Counted from the stretch's first letter, positions 39,250 through 48,963 are shown. The stretch: 64,000 nt of DNA from Segatella copri (GCF_009494395.1 NZ_VZCB01000075.1:1-64000), one strand, 5' to 3'. Notes: a model not told the origin generated them from the sequence alone. Numbers and translations are program-made.

Positions 39250-41646
39250 ATGAAGCAGAAAATCATGATAGCAGTGATGAGCACCATGCTGGCTGGATGT
39301 GGCATCGGTGGGCAGAAAGGAGAGTTTAAATTCCAGGCAAATGAGCAGCCGCTGGTGACAGAGGATGTCGCCCGGCGGGTGGATGCGCTCTACGAGAAGA
39401 TGAGTCAGCCGGAGCGCATAGCTCAGTTGCACGGCATGAACGTAGCCGACCTGTTTACGGACGGAAGGCTGGACACCTTGAAATGTCGCCAGTTGATTCC
39501 CAATGGTGTGGGTCACTTCTGTCAATATGCCAGTCAGGAGAACAAGTCGGCCGACGAGGTGCGCGATATGATAGCACAAGCGCAGGAATGGCTCATCGGG
39601 AATACGCCCAACAAGATTCCTGCCCTCTGCCATGAGGAGGTGCTGACAGGCATTGCCACGAAGGGTGCCACCATCTATCCGCAGCAGATAGGACTGGCCG
39701 GTTCGTTCAACCCGGAACTGGCCGAGGTGAAGACACGTCAGACGGCAGCACAGCTGAGGAAGATTGGCGGACAACTGGCCCTCTCGCCGATGGTCGATGT
39801 TTGTCGCAATCCACACTTCAACCGTCTGGAGGAGTCGTATGGCGAGGACGGTTACCTGTCGGCTGCGATGGGGGTAGGCTTCGTTCGTGGACTCCAGTCA
39901 GAAGGTTTGCATGATGGTGTAGCCGCTTGCAGCAAGCATTTCCTGGGATATGGAGGCGGTTCGGAGAGCGGCGAGAAGGAGCTGATGGAGGAAATCCTAT
40001 TACCCCACGAGGCAATGATCCGCGTGGCTGGCAGTAAGGTGGTGATGACGGGCTATCATCAGTTTCACGGCACTAACGCTGTAGCCAACCAGGAACTGAT
40101 GCAGGACATCCTGCGTACATACATAGGTTTCGACGGCATTATGGTAAGCGATTACGGTTCGGTGAACCAACTGCCCGACATCGATACGCCCGTCGGCAGG
40201 GCTGCTGCGGCTCTGAATGCCGGCAACGACGTGGAGTTTCAGGCCGGCTACAACTATGCCTACTTGCAACAGGCTATCGACAGCGGACTCGTCAGTCAAG
40301 AGAACTTCGAGACAGCTGTAAAGCGCGTGCTCTCGCTGAAGGCCCGTACAGGTCTGCTGGATGAGCATCCGAAGCTCTATGCCGAGGGACACATAGAATT
40401 CGATTCGCCTGAAGAACGGCAAACAGCATACGAGATGGCGACGCAATCGGTCGTAATGCTCGAGAACAATGGTGCACTTCCACTGAAGAAGGGCCAGAAA
40501 ATATTTCTCACTGGTCCTAATGCCCAATCGATGTATGCCATGCTGGGCGACTACACCTATCAGGCGATGTCGTACTTCTGGCGCCATCAGGAGGCTGACG
40601 ACCAGCATCCCCGCATAGTGAACCTCTATGACGGGCTGAAGAACCGCCTGCCCGAAGGATTCGAGTTGAACTATGAGCGCGGCTGCGACTGGACAGAAGA
40701 GGTGGAAACGGTCATCGCCGAAGGTGGCGACGAGCGTGCCCGACAGTATCAGCAGTGGCAATTGGGCCGCAAGATTGACGGAAAAGAAGAAATCAATCGC
40801 CAGAAGGCACTGGAGATGGCCAAGGAGAGCGACATCATCATCGCTGCGATGGGCGAGAACCCAATGCTCTGTGGAGAGAATCGCGACCGCAAGCATCTGC
40901 GTCTGCCAGGCAGTCAGGAGCAGTATGTAGAAGAACTCATCGCTACTGGACGGCCCGTGGTGCTGGTGATGTTCGGCGGCAGAGCACAGGTCATCTCGAA
41001 GATTGCCGACCGCCTGGCCGCCATTATTCAGGCGTGGTATCCAGGCGAGGAAGGCGGCAATGCGCTGGCCGATATTCTCTATGGCAACATCTCGCCGTCG
41101 GGCAAACTCTCCGTGAGCTATCCTCGCGAGGAGATCAATGAGAATATCTGCTATAACTATCAGACAGAGCAGGACGGGCGCATCCAGTGGCCCTTCGGTT
41201 ATGGTCTCAGCTATACATCTTTTGAATACGGCAATCTGAAGGCTGACACGAAGGTGGCTACCGATGCCCGTGCCATCCACCTGAGCTTCGACCTGAAGAA
41301 CGTGGGCGAGTGTGAGGGGGCAGAAGTGGTGCAGCTCTATCTCTCGCCAGTAGAAGTTGCGGGGGATTTGCAATCTAAAGAGCACAGGCAATCCCCCGCT
41401 TTGAAGCCCATCCAGCTGCAGGGTTTTAAGCGGGTGAACCTGAGGGCGGGCGAACAGCAGACAGTCAGCTTCCTCATCTCGCCCCAGCAGTTCGGCTATT
41501 ACGAGAACGGACATTGGAACATTGCTCCTGGCCGTTATCAACTGAAGGTGGCTGCCTCTTCGCAGGATATCCGCCTCACTGCCGACATCGAGTTGACAGG
41601 CGATAAGCAGGAGATGAAACTCCGCACCGTTTATTTCGCAGAATAA
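39250..41646 (+). CDS. GH3 beta-glucosidase-type lipoprotein (island copy)
   Basis: 798 residues; lipobox LAGC (Cys17). GH3 core with ACSKHFLGYGGG and nucleophile Asp301 in VSDY, then the sandwich and FnIII-like domains (PFGYGLSYTSFEY). It is a full-length paralogue of the core gene at 8744-11122. Between YLSP and PIQLQGF it carries about eleven extra residues, encoded by the REP-like palindrome at 41359-41399, that the core copy lacks. First gene of the GH3-GH3-GH5-GH3 unit under operator D; 18 bases separate it from the next gene. Confidence 0.92.
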   Translation: MKQKIMIAVMSTMLAGCGIGGQKGEFKFQANEQPLVTEDVARRVDALYEKMSQPERIAQLHGMNVADLFTDGRLDTLKCRQLIPNGVGHFCQYASQENKSADEVRDMIAQAQEWLIGNTPNKIPALCHEEVLTGIATKGATIYPQQIGLAGSFNPELAEVKTRQTAAQLRKIGGQLALSPMVDVCRNPHFNRLEESYGEDGYLSAAMGVGFVRGLQSEGLHDGVAACSKHFLGYGGGSESGEKELMEEILLPHEAMIRVAGSKVVMTGYHQFHGTNAVANQELMQDILRTYIGFDGIMVSDYGSVNQLPDIDTPVGRAAAALNAGNDVEFQAGYNYAYLQQAIDSGLVSQENFETAVKRVLSLKARTGLLDEHPKLYAEGHIEFDSPEERQTAYEMATQSVVMLENNGALPLKKGQKIFLTGPNAQSMYAMLGDYTYQAMSYFWRHQEADDQHPRIVNLYDGLKNRLPEGFELNYERGCDWTEEVETVIAEGGDERARQYQQWQLGRKIDGKEEINRQKALEMAKESDIIIAAMGENPMLCGENRDRKHLRLPGSQEQYVEELIATGRPVVLVMFGGRAQVISKIADRLAAIIQAWYPGEEGGNALADILYGNISPSGKLSVSYPREEINENICYNYQTEQDGRIQWPFGYGLSYTSFEYGNLKADTKVATDARAIHLSFDLKNVGECEGAEVVQLYLSPVEVAGDLQSKEHRQSPALKPIQLQGFKRVNLRAGEQQTVSFLISPQQFGYYENGHWNIAPGRYQLKVAASSQDIRLTADIELTGDKQEMKLRTVYFAE
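41359..41399. repeat. REP-like palindrome inserted in the GH3 gene
   Basis: Arms GCGGGGGATT (41359-41368) and AATCCCCCGC (41390-41399) around a 21-base spacer; an inner GATTTGCAATC palindrome suggests a smaller ancestral element. In frame. The paralogue at 8744-11122 lacks the stretch, so it is an insertion in this copy. Confidence 0.85.
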
Positions 41647-41664
41647 CAAAAAAACAAGCAAGAT

Positions 41665-43989
41665 ATGAAAACAAAGAAACTATTGATGCTCGCCCTTGGT
41701 GCATGCCTCTTGGCAAGTTGTGGAAACAAGTCGGCTTCGGGCGACGGAAAGATGGACGCGTTCATCGGCGATCTGATGTCGCGGATGACGCTGACGGAGA
41801 AAGTTGGTCAGCTGAATCTGCTTGCGGTACCCTCGTTCGTGTCGGGCGACAGCTCTGACGATAACGATAGTCGCGAACAGCTCATCATCGACGGAAAGCT
41901 GGGTGCTATGTACGGCTCGTTCGTGGCCGAGGATCTGTTGGCTGCTCAGAAGCTGGCCGTAGAGAAGAGTCGTCTGGGCATTCCCCTGATGTTCGGCTAT
42001 GATGTGATTCATGGTCTTCAAACCGTGCAACCCATCCCCCTGGGACTCTCCACTTCGTGGAACCCAGAACTCGTGGAGCGAGGTACGCGCATTGCTGCCA
42101 TTGAGGCATCGGCCTCAGGCATCAATTGGGTGTATTCACCGATGGTGGATATCTGTCGCGATGCCCGTTGGGGACGCATTGCCGAGTGCTTCGGCGAGGA
42201 TCCCTATCTGAGTGGAGAGATGGGACGGGCGATGGTGCGAGGATACCAGGGCGATGACCTGAGCGACTCCACCACCGTGATGGCCTGCGTGAAGCACTAT
42301 GCGCTCTATGGCGCTGCCGAGGGCGGTCGCGACTATAACATCGTGAACATGAGTCGTCAGGAGGCACTCAACGGGTTCCTGCCGCCTTATCGTGAGTGTG
42401 CCTTCGAAGGTGCAGGGTCGTTTATGGCCTCATTCAATGATTTCGAGGGCATCCCATGTCACGTGAACCACTATTTCATGACCGAACTGCTGCGCGATAC
42501 CTGGGGATTCAACGGATTTGTGACCTCCGACTATGAGGGCATCAACGAGTGCGTGAAGCACGGAATGGGCACCATCGAGGATGTGTCGGCTCGTGCCCTG
42601 CAGGCAGGTGTGGATATGGACTTGAACGGTCAGGCCTATATGGACAATCTGGAGAAGCTGGTTAAGGACGGCAAGGTGAAGGAGAAGGACATCGACGTGG
42701 CTTGTCGCCGCATCCTCGAAGCGAAGTATAAGCTCGGCCTCTTCCAGGATCCCTACCGCTATCTGAATATGGATCGCTATAAGGCAGACATCCGCACGAA
42801 GGAGGCTCAGCAGATGAGTCGTGAAATAGCGCAGGAGTGCCAGGTGCTGCTGAAGAACGAGGGCGACGTGCTGCCACTCAAGAAGAGTGCGAAGATTGCG
42901 CTCGTTGGCTATATCGCCACGTCGGGCAAGGAGATGCAGGGTTGCTGGGCGTTCTCGAGCTATGCCGACAGTTGCGTGACGTTCCTGCAGGGCATGCAAG
43001 AGGCTGTGGCTGGCGAGGGCGGCTCGGTGAGCTACGCCGAGGGTTGCTGGTTGCTCGAAGACGGGCAGCGCGAACAAGATCTTGTGAATCAGTATCTGGG
43101 TGCCTATAAGCCCGGTCAGAAGATAAAGCCCGTACACACCCGACAGCAGGCACAACTCATGGCGGAGGCCGTAGCGTTGGCTCGCCGTAGCGATGTCGTA
43201 GTGGCTGCACTCGGCGAACTGAACAATATGAACGGTGAGGGAACCTCTCGCTCTGACATCACCCTCGGACGCACGCAGATAGAACTACTGAAGGCGCTCA
43301 AGGCTACGGGCAAACCCGTGGTGCTGCTATTGAGTACAGGTCGTCCATTGGCACTCACCGATGCAGAACCCCTCTGCGACGCCATTCTCTGCACGTGGAA
43401 CCTGGGCGATCAGGCTGGTCGTGCCGCTGCCGACGTGCTCTTTGGCGACGTGAATCCATCGGCTCGTCTCACCACCTCGTGGCCTCGCAACGTGGGTCAG
43501 TGTCCCATCTACTATAATCACAAGAACACGGGTCGCCCCCACGAGGACGGTAAACCTTATCAGCGCTTCAAGAGCAACTATCAGGACTGTTTGCACGGCC
43601 CGCTCTTCCCCTTTGGTCACGGATTGAGTTACACCACGTTCGAGTATAGTGACGTGACGCTCTCCAGCAATGAGAGCATGGCTGACGGCACTGTGAAAGC
43701 CTCGGTGACGGTGAAGAACACGGGGCAGCGCGACGGAAAGGAAGTGGTGCAGTTATATATTAAAGATGTGTATGCCACCTGCTCGCGCCCTGTGATGGAG
43801 CTGAAGGGCTTCCAGAAGATTTCGCTCAAGGCGGGCGAACAGAAGACCGTAGAGTTTGAAATCGGTCGCAAGCAGCTGGAGTATTACGACCATGCTCTGA
43901 AGCAGGTCGTAGAGCCAGGCGATTTCGAGATTATGATTGGTCATGATAGTCAGAACGTGAAGAAAGCAACACTTACTATTAAAAATTGA
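41665..43989 (+). CDS. GH3 beta-glucosidase, BglX-like lipoprotein
   Basis: 774 residues; lipobox LASC (Cys19). BglX-type order of motifs: MTLTEKVGQLNL, GYDVIHGL, INWVYSPMVDICRDARWGRIAE, CVKHYALYGAAEGGRDYN and nucleophile Asp289 in VTSDY. The sandwich domain contains GELNNMNGEGTSRSD, and the FnIII-like domain begins at PFGHGLSYTTFEYSD. BglX enzymes are periplasmic beta-glucosidases acting on gluco-oligosaccharides. Second gene of the operator D unit. Confidence 0.93.
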   Translation: MKTKKLLMLALGACLLASCGNKSASGDGKMDAFIGDLMSRMTLTEKVGQLNLLAVPSFVSGDSSDDNDSREQLIIDGKLGAMYGSFVAEDLLAAQKLAVEKSRLGIPLMFGYDVIHGLQTVQPIPLGLSTSWNPELVERGTRIAAIEASASGINWVYSPMVDICRDARWGRIAECFGEDPYLSGEMGRAMVRGYQGDDLSDSTTVMACVKHYALYGAAEGGRDYNIVNMSRQEALNGFLPPYRECAFEGAGSFMASFNDFEGIPCHVNHYFMTELLRDTWGFNGFVTSDYEGINECVKHGMGTIEDVSARALQAGVDMDLNGQAYMDNLEKLVKDGKVKEKDIDVACRRILEAKYKLGLFQDPYRYLNMDRYKADIRTKEAQQMSREIAQECQVLLKNEGDVLPLKKSAKIALVGYIATSGKEMQGCWAFSSYADSCVTFLQGMQEAVAGEGGSVSYAEGCWLLEDGQREQDLVNQYLGAYKPGQKIKPVHTRQQAQLMAEAVALARRSDVVVAALGELNNMNGEGTSRSDITLGRTQIELLKALKATGKPVVLLLSTGRPLALTDAEPLCDAILCTWNLGDQAGRAAADVLFGDVNPSARLTTSWPRNVGQCPIYYNHKNTGRPHEDGKPYQRFKSNYQDCLHGPLFPFGHGLSYTTFEYSDVTLSSNESMADGTVKASVTVKNTGQRDGKEVVQLYIKDVYATCSRPVMELKGFQKISLKAGEQKTVEFEIGRKQLEYYDHALKQVVEPGDFEIMIGHDSQNVKKATLTIKN

Positions 43990-44006
43990 AGAATTGAAAA
44001 TTGAAG
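43984..44006 (+). repeat. Heptamer-type repeat across a stop codon
   Basis: AATTGAA at 43984-43990, 43992-43998 and 43999-44005; the last two are in tandem. The TGA stop of the GH3 gene (43987-43989) lies in the first copy, and the next ATG is at 44011. Confidence 0.75.
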
Positions 44007-44010
44007 TTTT

Positions 44011-45444
44011 ATGAAGAAGATATTTTTTGCAATCCTTTCAGTAGTGCTGGTGTGCAGCTGTGTCCAGCAACTGAACGCTGAGCCGTCGTTCAGTGGCAAG
44101 TGGTATGCCCAGCAGTATGGCTGTCGTACGGTGGTGACCTTTAATGCAGACAGCACGCTCACCATCAAGAGTGAGGCCAATTCGAGTGCCAACATGACGG
44201 TGCCCTTCGTGGTTGCCGCTCAGACGGATTCCACGACTGGTGTGACCTCGAACACTCGCTACGACTTCGACCTAAAGATGTATATGGCCAATCAAGGTGT
44301 GGCCATCTTCGACGGAGCCGACCATCTGCAGATAGGTGTGGCCTTCGGTCCTAAGGAGTATGTAAGTCGTCCGGTGAAGCCTGAGGATGCCATCCAGAGC
44401 CAGGGAAGCCTCGTGCTCGACCTCTATCGCGACTCCACCAAGGTCACATCTGTACTTGATAAGAAAGTCGATGCCCCCGCCGAGGCCAAACTTGCCTTCG
44501 AGCGCAATAAGCGGTTGGGCAAGGGCGTGAATATGAACGGCTACGTGGATGCCAACCCTGACGACGGCAACGATGCCCCGATGACGGAGCAGGACTTCCG
44601 TGAGATTCGAGAGGCCGGTTTCGAGAGCGTCCGCATTCCTATCACCTGGGTGAAACATTGCGCCAAGGAGGCTCCCTACACCATTGATGCCGACTTCTTC
44701 AAGAAGATTGACTGGACCATCGAGCAGTGCTTCAAGAACGACCTGGCCGTATCCATCGACCTTCACTACTATCCCGCTATCAACATGCCTTACGATGACG
44801 AGGTGCTCTCGTGGGATGAGAACTTGGTGCGCTGCAAGTCGTTCTGGCAGCAGATTTCAGAGCACTACAAGGACTACTCGAATGACATGCTCTTCTTTGA
44901 CCTGCTGAACGAGCCGAACACCAAGCTGGGTGCCGACGGCCTTAACAAACTCCACGCTGAACTCATCAGCATCATCCGCAAGACCAATCCTGACCGTACT
45001 CTCATCGTAGGAACACCCAATCTCGGACAGACTTGGACACTGGGCGAGCTCACCTTCCCAGAGGGCGAATGGAACATCATCGTGCAAGGTCACTACTATC
45101 TGCCCCATACCTTTACGCACCAGAACCTGAGCTACGTGCCGAGTGCTATGAGCGGCAAACAGGTAGAATGGCTTGGCACTGACGAGGAGAAGGCTTCCAT
45201 TATCCGCGATCTCGACTTCTGCAAGCGATGGAACGAACAGACGGGACGCCCAGTGAACATCGGCGAATACGGTGTCTGTCTGAATGCCCCGCAGGAGAGC
45301 ATCAACCGCTACCTGCAGTTCATGCAGCAGCAGTTCCGCGAGCGTGGTTTCAGCAACCACATCTGGGCCTATCGCGGTCTCTTCGGTGTCTATGATCTAA
45401 AGAATCGCAAGTGGAATCAAGAAACTCTCAATGCACTGAAGTAA
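44011..45444 (+). CDS. GH5 endo-beta-glucanase-type lipoprotein
   Basis: 477 residues with a lipobox around Cys15/Cys17 (VCSC). A beta-rich N-terminal module of about 130 residues (FSGKWYAQQYGCRTVVTF) is followed from about residue 165 by a GH5 (beta/alpha)8 domain: RIPITW, SIDLHYYP, the acid/base Glu301 in LLNEPN and the nucleophile Glu419 in NIGEYG. GH5 enzymes of this kind cut beta-1,4-glucans or related beta-glycans internally. Its stop shares one base with the start of the following GH3 gene (TAATG), so the two are translationally coupled. Confidence 0.92.
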   Translation: MKKIFFAILSVVLVCSCVQQLNAEPSFSGKWYAQQYGCRTVVTFNADSTLTIKSEANSSANMTVPFVVAAQTDSTTGVTSNTRYDFDLKMYMANQGVAIFDGADHLQIGVAFGPKEYVSRPVKPEDAIQSQGSLVLDLYRDSTKVTSVLDKKVDAPAEAKLAFERNKRLGKGVNMNGYVDANPDDGNDAPMTEQDFREIREAGFESVRIPITWVKHCAKEAPYTIDADFFKKIDWTIEQCFKNDLAVSIDLHYYPAINMPYDDEVLSWDENLVRCKSFWQQISEHYKDYSNDMLFFDLLNEPNTKLGADGLNKLHAELISIIRKTNPDRTLIVGTPNLGQTWTLGELTFPEGEWNIIVQGHYYLPHTFTHQNLSYVPSAMSGKQVEWLGTDEEKASIIRDLDFCKRWNEQTGRPVNIGEYGVCLNAPQESINRYLQFMQQQFRERGFSNHIWAYRGLFGVYDLKNRKWNQETLNALK

Positions 45445-47948
45445 TGAAACGAACAGCAATAGCAATCATCCTCGCATCAACCGTTTTAGCAACATGGGCA
45501 CAAAAGCCTGTGCTGCCAAGCGATGTTTCTATCGAGAAGAAGATTGAGCGGCAGCTCAGCCGCATGTCACTCGACGAGAAAATCGGTCAGATGGTAGAGT
45601 TGGAGATTGGGATGATAACCTTTCGCGACCCCCGATATTCAGCTGAAGCTCTTGCGGAAATGGATGAAGTCCAGTTGGCAGAAACAATCGAAAGATTCGG
45701 GTTGGATAAACTTTACCATGCATCGGAACTCGTCCTGAAAACATCTGAAGAGCGGAAGGACAAGGAAAAACTGATGCAGCTCTACTGGCTCTCGAATGAC
45801 ATCGCATCAAAACTTCCGTTCCGGGTTGATGAGACGGCACTCGACTCAGTAATTAACAAATACAAGGTGGGCTCTATCCTCAATGCTCCGCAAGTGACAG
45901 CTCAAACACCAGAGATGTGGAACTATGTGGTGAATACCATTCAGGACGGTTCCATACAAGGTATCGGCATTCCCAACATCTATGGTCTCGACCAGATGCA
46001 TGGCACCACCTATACGGCTGGTGGTACGCTCTTCCCTGGCAACATCAATATGGCTGCCACGTTCAATCGAGACTTGGTGAGGAAGATGGGCGAGATTGTG
46101 GCCTATGAGACGCGTGCATGCAACGTGCCTTGGATATACGGCCCCGACATCGACCTCGGACGTATGCAGGCTTGGAGTCGACAGTATGAGGGTTTCGGCG
46201 AGGATGTCTATCTGACTTCTGAAATGGGGGCTGCAGCCCTGCGTGGTATGCAGGGTGATGACCCTAACCATATCGACCGTTATCATGTGGCTGGTTGTCT
46301 GAAGCACTATTTCGGATATGGTGCGCCTTATAATGGTCTTGATCGCTCACCTATCAGGTTAAGCTATGAGGAGCTGCGCGAGAAACAGTTTGCCCCTTTC
46401 CTCCGTGGTTTTCGTGAGGGCGCACTAAGCATCATGACCAATTCGGCCAACGTGAACGGAGTGAAGGGACTGTTGAATCGAGAGTACCTCACCGAGTGGT
46501 TGAAAGAGGGCCTACAGTGGGATGGAATGGTAGTGACCGACTGGGGCGATATTGACGGTGCCGTGAATTGTGACCATGTAGCACCAAACGTGAAGGAGGC
46601 CATCCGTATGGCCATCAACGCTGGTGTAGATATGATGATGGTTCCCTCACAGTTCAGCTATGGTCAGTTGCTGAAAGAACTGGTGCAGGAAGGACGCGTC
46701 TCGCAGAATCGCATCGATGACGCCGTACGGCGTATTCTCCGACTGAAATATCGTCTGGGACTCTTCGATCAGCCTAACACCTTCTCCAAAGACTATCCAA
46801 AGTTTGGCAGTGAGGAGTTTGCCGAGTATAGTCGGCAGGCTGCACTTGAGTCTATCGTCTTGTTGAAGAATGAACAGATGCTCCCCATCCAGAGAGGCAA
46901 GAAGATACTCGTTACAGGTCCCAATGCCAATAGCATGCGCACCTTGAATGGCGGATGGAGCTATACTTGGCAGGGCGATGGTGCAGACCGTGAGGAATTC
47001 ACCGGCCGCTACAACACCATCTACAAGGCCTTGCAGCATCGCTTCGGACGAGAGAACGTACAACTCGTTGAAGGGGTCACCTACGATAAGGTGTTGTGGG
47101 CAAAGGATGATGCCAGCCACATCGATGATGCTGTCAAGGCTGCGAGAACAGCTGACTATATCGTGGTTTGTATCGGTGAGAACAGTTATGCTGAGACGCG
47201 AGGCAATATAGCAGACCTGAACCTCAGCCCTAACCAGAAACAACTTGTCCGTGAACTCTCCAAGACGGGAAAACCGTTGGTGATGGTGCTCAACGAGTCG
47301 CGCGGTCGCGTCATCAGCGACATCGAGCCAATGGCCCAGGCCGTTGTCCACACCATGTTGCCAGGCAACTATGGTGGCGATGCGCTGGCCCTGCTGTTGG
47401 CTGGCGATGAGAATTTCTCAGGGCGACTGCCTTACACTTATCCGGCCCAGACAAATGCTATGGTGAACTACGACTACAAGGCCAGTGAGGTACGGGAGAC
47501 TATTCCTGGCGTCTATGACTACAACGCCAAGACCTACGAGCAGTGGTGGTTTGGCGCTGGCATGAGCTACACTACCTACGAATACAGCAATCTTCACGCA
47601 GACAAGACCGACTTCGACTGGACCGATGAACTGACTATCACCGTCGATGTAAAGAACACAGGCCGGATGGCAGGCAAGGAGGTAGTGATGCTCTACAGCT
47701 CCGACCTCTACGCCTCGATGATGCCCGACAATCGTCGCCTGCGTGGGTTTGAGAAAATCTCGCTCCAGCCAGGGGAAAGCAAGACCGTCACATTCCGTCT
47801 CCCAGCCAGAGAACTCTCATTTGTTGGTCAGGATGGCCGCTGGATGCTTGAAGAAGGAGACTTCCGCATCACCTGTGGCGACCAGACCCTTATGCTGAAC
47901 TGCACTGATACCCACGTGTGGGAAGAAAAGAATATTCCTATTGATTAA
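45444..47948 (+). CDS. GH3 glycoside hydrolase with N-terminal insertion
   Basis: 834 residues with signal peptide MKRTAIAIILASTVLATWAQ. GH3 landmarks: MSLDEKIGQMVELE, GLDQMHGTTY, PGNINMAATFN, LKHYFGYG and the nucleophile Asp366 in VVTDW. Relative to the other GH3s it has about 70 extra residues (about 55-125) between the first helix and the barrel, and a GGWSYTWQGD segment in the sandwich domain typical of the ExoP/cell-wall glucan exohydrolase group. I start at the ATG overlapping the GH5 stop, because the longer frame is inside the GH5 gene. Last gene of the operator D unit. Confidence 0.91.
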   Translation: MKRTAIAIILASTVLATWAQKPVLPSDVSIEKKIERQLSRMSLDEKIGQMVELEIGMITFRDPRYSAEALAEMDEVQLAETIERFGLDKLYHASELVLKTSEERKDKEKLMQLYWLSNDIASKLPFRVDETALDSVINKYKVGSILNAPQVTAQTPEMWNYVVNTIQDGSIQGIGIPNIYGLDQMHGTTYTAGGTLFPGNINMAATFNRDLVRKMGEIVAYETRACNVPWIYGPDIDLGRMQAWSRQYEGFGEDVYLTSEMGAAALRGMQGDDPNHIDRYHVAGCLKHYFGYGAPYNGLDRSPIRLSYEELREKQFAPFLRGFREGALSIMTNSANVNGVKGLLNREYLTEWLKEGLQWDGMVVTDWGDIDGAVNCDHVAPNVKEAIRMAINAGVDMMMVPSQFSYGQLLKELVQEGRVSQNRIDDAVRRILRLKYRLGLFDQPNTFSKDYPKFGSEEFAEYSRQAALESIVLLKNEQMLPIQRGKKILVTGPNANSMRTLNGGWSYTWQGDGADREEFTGRYNTIYKALQHRFGRENVQLVEGVTYDKVLWAKDDASHIDDAVKAARTADYIVVCIGENSYAETRGNIADLNLSPNQKQLVRELSKTGKPLVMVLNESRGRVISDIEPMAQAVVHTMLPGNYGGDALALLLAGDENFSGRLPYTYPAQTNAMVNYDYKASEVRETIPGVYDYNAKTYEQWWFGAGMSYTTYEYSNLHADKTDFDWTDELTITVDVKNTGRMAGKEVVMLYSSDLYASMMPDNRRLRGFEKISLQPGESKTVTFRLPARELSFVGQDGRWMLEEGDFRITCGDQTLMLNCTDTHVWEEKNIPID

Positions 47949-48008
47949 AGTCTGTCTTTTTGGAATATATATTTAATCATCACGACAAAAAGACGACAAA
48001 ATAACAAA

Positions 48009-48057
48009 AGAAGAGAAAGCTAGGTCGTCGAATTTCAACTACTTAGCTTTCTCTTCT
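48009..48057. terminator. Terminator at the island's right edge
   Basis: AGAAGAGAAAGCTA (48009-48022) / TAGCTTTCTCTTCT (48044-48057), perfect 14-bp stem. It ends the GH3/GH5 unit and overlaps the end of the broken minus-strand ATPase frame. Confidence 0.8.
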
Positions 48058-48240
48058 GTCGGGATTGCAGATTCGCTCTATCGTATCATCGCTGATAGAC
48101 TTACCCCATCGTCTTGGAGAAATCTGCATCACGTTGATGCCCCCTTCAAGAAAAGTCTTGAGGTCTCTTCTATCTTCGATTCTATCAATGAAATATTCGT
48201 TTTCTGCAATAGAACTATATTCGAATGGTATCTTGTTCAT
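48043..48240 (-). pseudogene. N-terminal fragment of an AAA ATPase gene
   Basis: 65 residues. FEYSSIAENEYFIDRIEDRR, then GINVMQISPRRWGKS, is the start of the Bacteroidetes PF01637-like ATPase family through its Walker A motif (about 41-48). After GKS the sequence becomes unrelated and stops at once. Some 300 residues are missing. The break coincides with the right end of the GC-rich island, consistent with loss of the gene body during the island's insertion or a later deletion. Confidence 0.75.
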
Positions 48241-48255
48241 AAGCTTAAAGTCTTG

Positions 48256-48320
48256 ATTCTCTGTAAAGTTACAAAATTATACCCAAAGGTATTATACCTT
48301 AGGGTATAATTAATGAAACT
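48256..48320. repeat. ATPase-module upstream repeat, copy 1
   Basis: A 65-base segment repeated at 53498-53562 with only a few differences. It holds a palindrome, AATTATACCC (48275-48284) / GGGTATAATT (48302-48311), with GGTATTATACC inside, and a minus-strand -7 box (CAAAATTA, 48272-48279) serving the broken ATPase at 48240. Confidence 0.8.
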
Positions 48321-48568
48321 TTATGTTTTTCTCTCCATCATTATCTCTTTTTCAAGTGGACTCAGTAAAGTATTAAATAAGGGCTTTTTTCCTATCTCTT
48401 AAAAAAATACCACGGATAAATTCAATTTGTTCGTGTTTTAAAAATTGTCCCGTTTTCCCTTTTATAATATTGTGTGTAATCCGTTGATTAATAATGGTTT
48501 CTGTAAAAAAAGTTGCTGATTTTAAACAACTTTGTTTTAAACAACCTTGTTTAATTTGTTTTTTTTGC

Positions 48569-48576
48569 TATCTTTG
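48569..48576 (+). promoter_or_regulatory. -7 element before the decayed ATPase copy
   Basis: TATCTTTG followed by CA, within a T-rich leader that is repeated at 53.6 kb upstream of the intact ATPase. Confidence 0.6.
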
Positions 48577-48615
48577 CATAAGATTTGCTGCATAGTATTA
48601 AATAAGGTAGTAATT

Positions 48616-48963
48616 ATGAGAAAAAGTAAAGAAGCTTCGTAGCGTATGGCAATTACAGAGCCATGTTTCTTACTGTCTTTATGGAAGCAAGAAACACATG
48701 ATGGAACAGATGTTCCAGAATGACAGTTACTCATTCTATCGTTTTGGAGATTTCTTCTATCTGAACAAGATAAGCGAGAAAGACTGGGTGGAATATATCT
48801 GTCAGCGTTTCGAATCTACAGGCAAGCATATTTCGGAAGCCCTGGCTTGTAAAATCTGTCAGGTAACAGACTGATATTCCTCTTATGTACAGCAGTTGGC
48901 ATGGTTTGTATGGTTGCGTGTACAAGATAATTCTGTAGTAACAGAAGAAGACTTAAAATCTGG
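48616..48963 (+). pseudogene. Decayed second copy of the AAA ATPase
   Basis: From the ATG at 48616 the sequence matches the intact ATPase (53773 on) for seven codons, then jumps to what is residue 178 or so of the intact copy and continues to about 48963. The jump is where AAGAAGCTCCGT occurs twice in the intact gene (53786 and 54304), so a 518-bp deletion between 12-bp direct repeats explains it. The deletion is out of frame and creates an immediate TAG; a later TGA (CAGACTGATA) and loss of the C-terminus confirm decay. Confidence 0.85.

Noticed and set aside
40000..41661. 553-codon open frame antisense to the island GH3
   Set aside because: Long antisense frames are expected in this GC-rich codon pattern; the translation shows no domain and the plus strand has all GH3 motifs.
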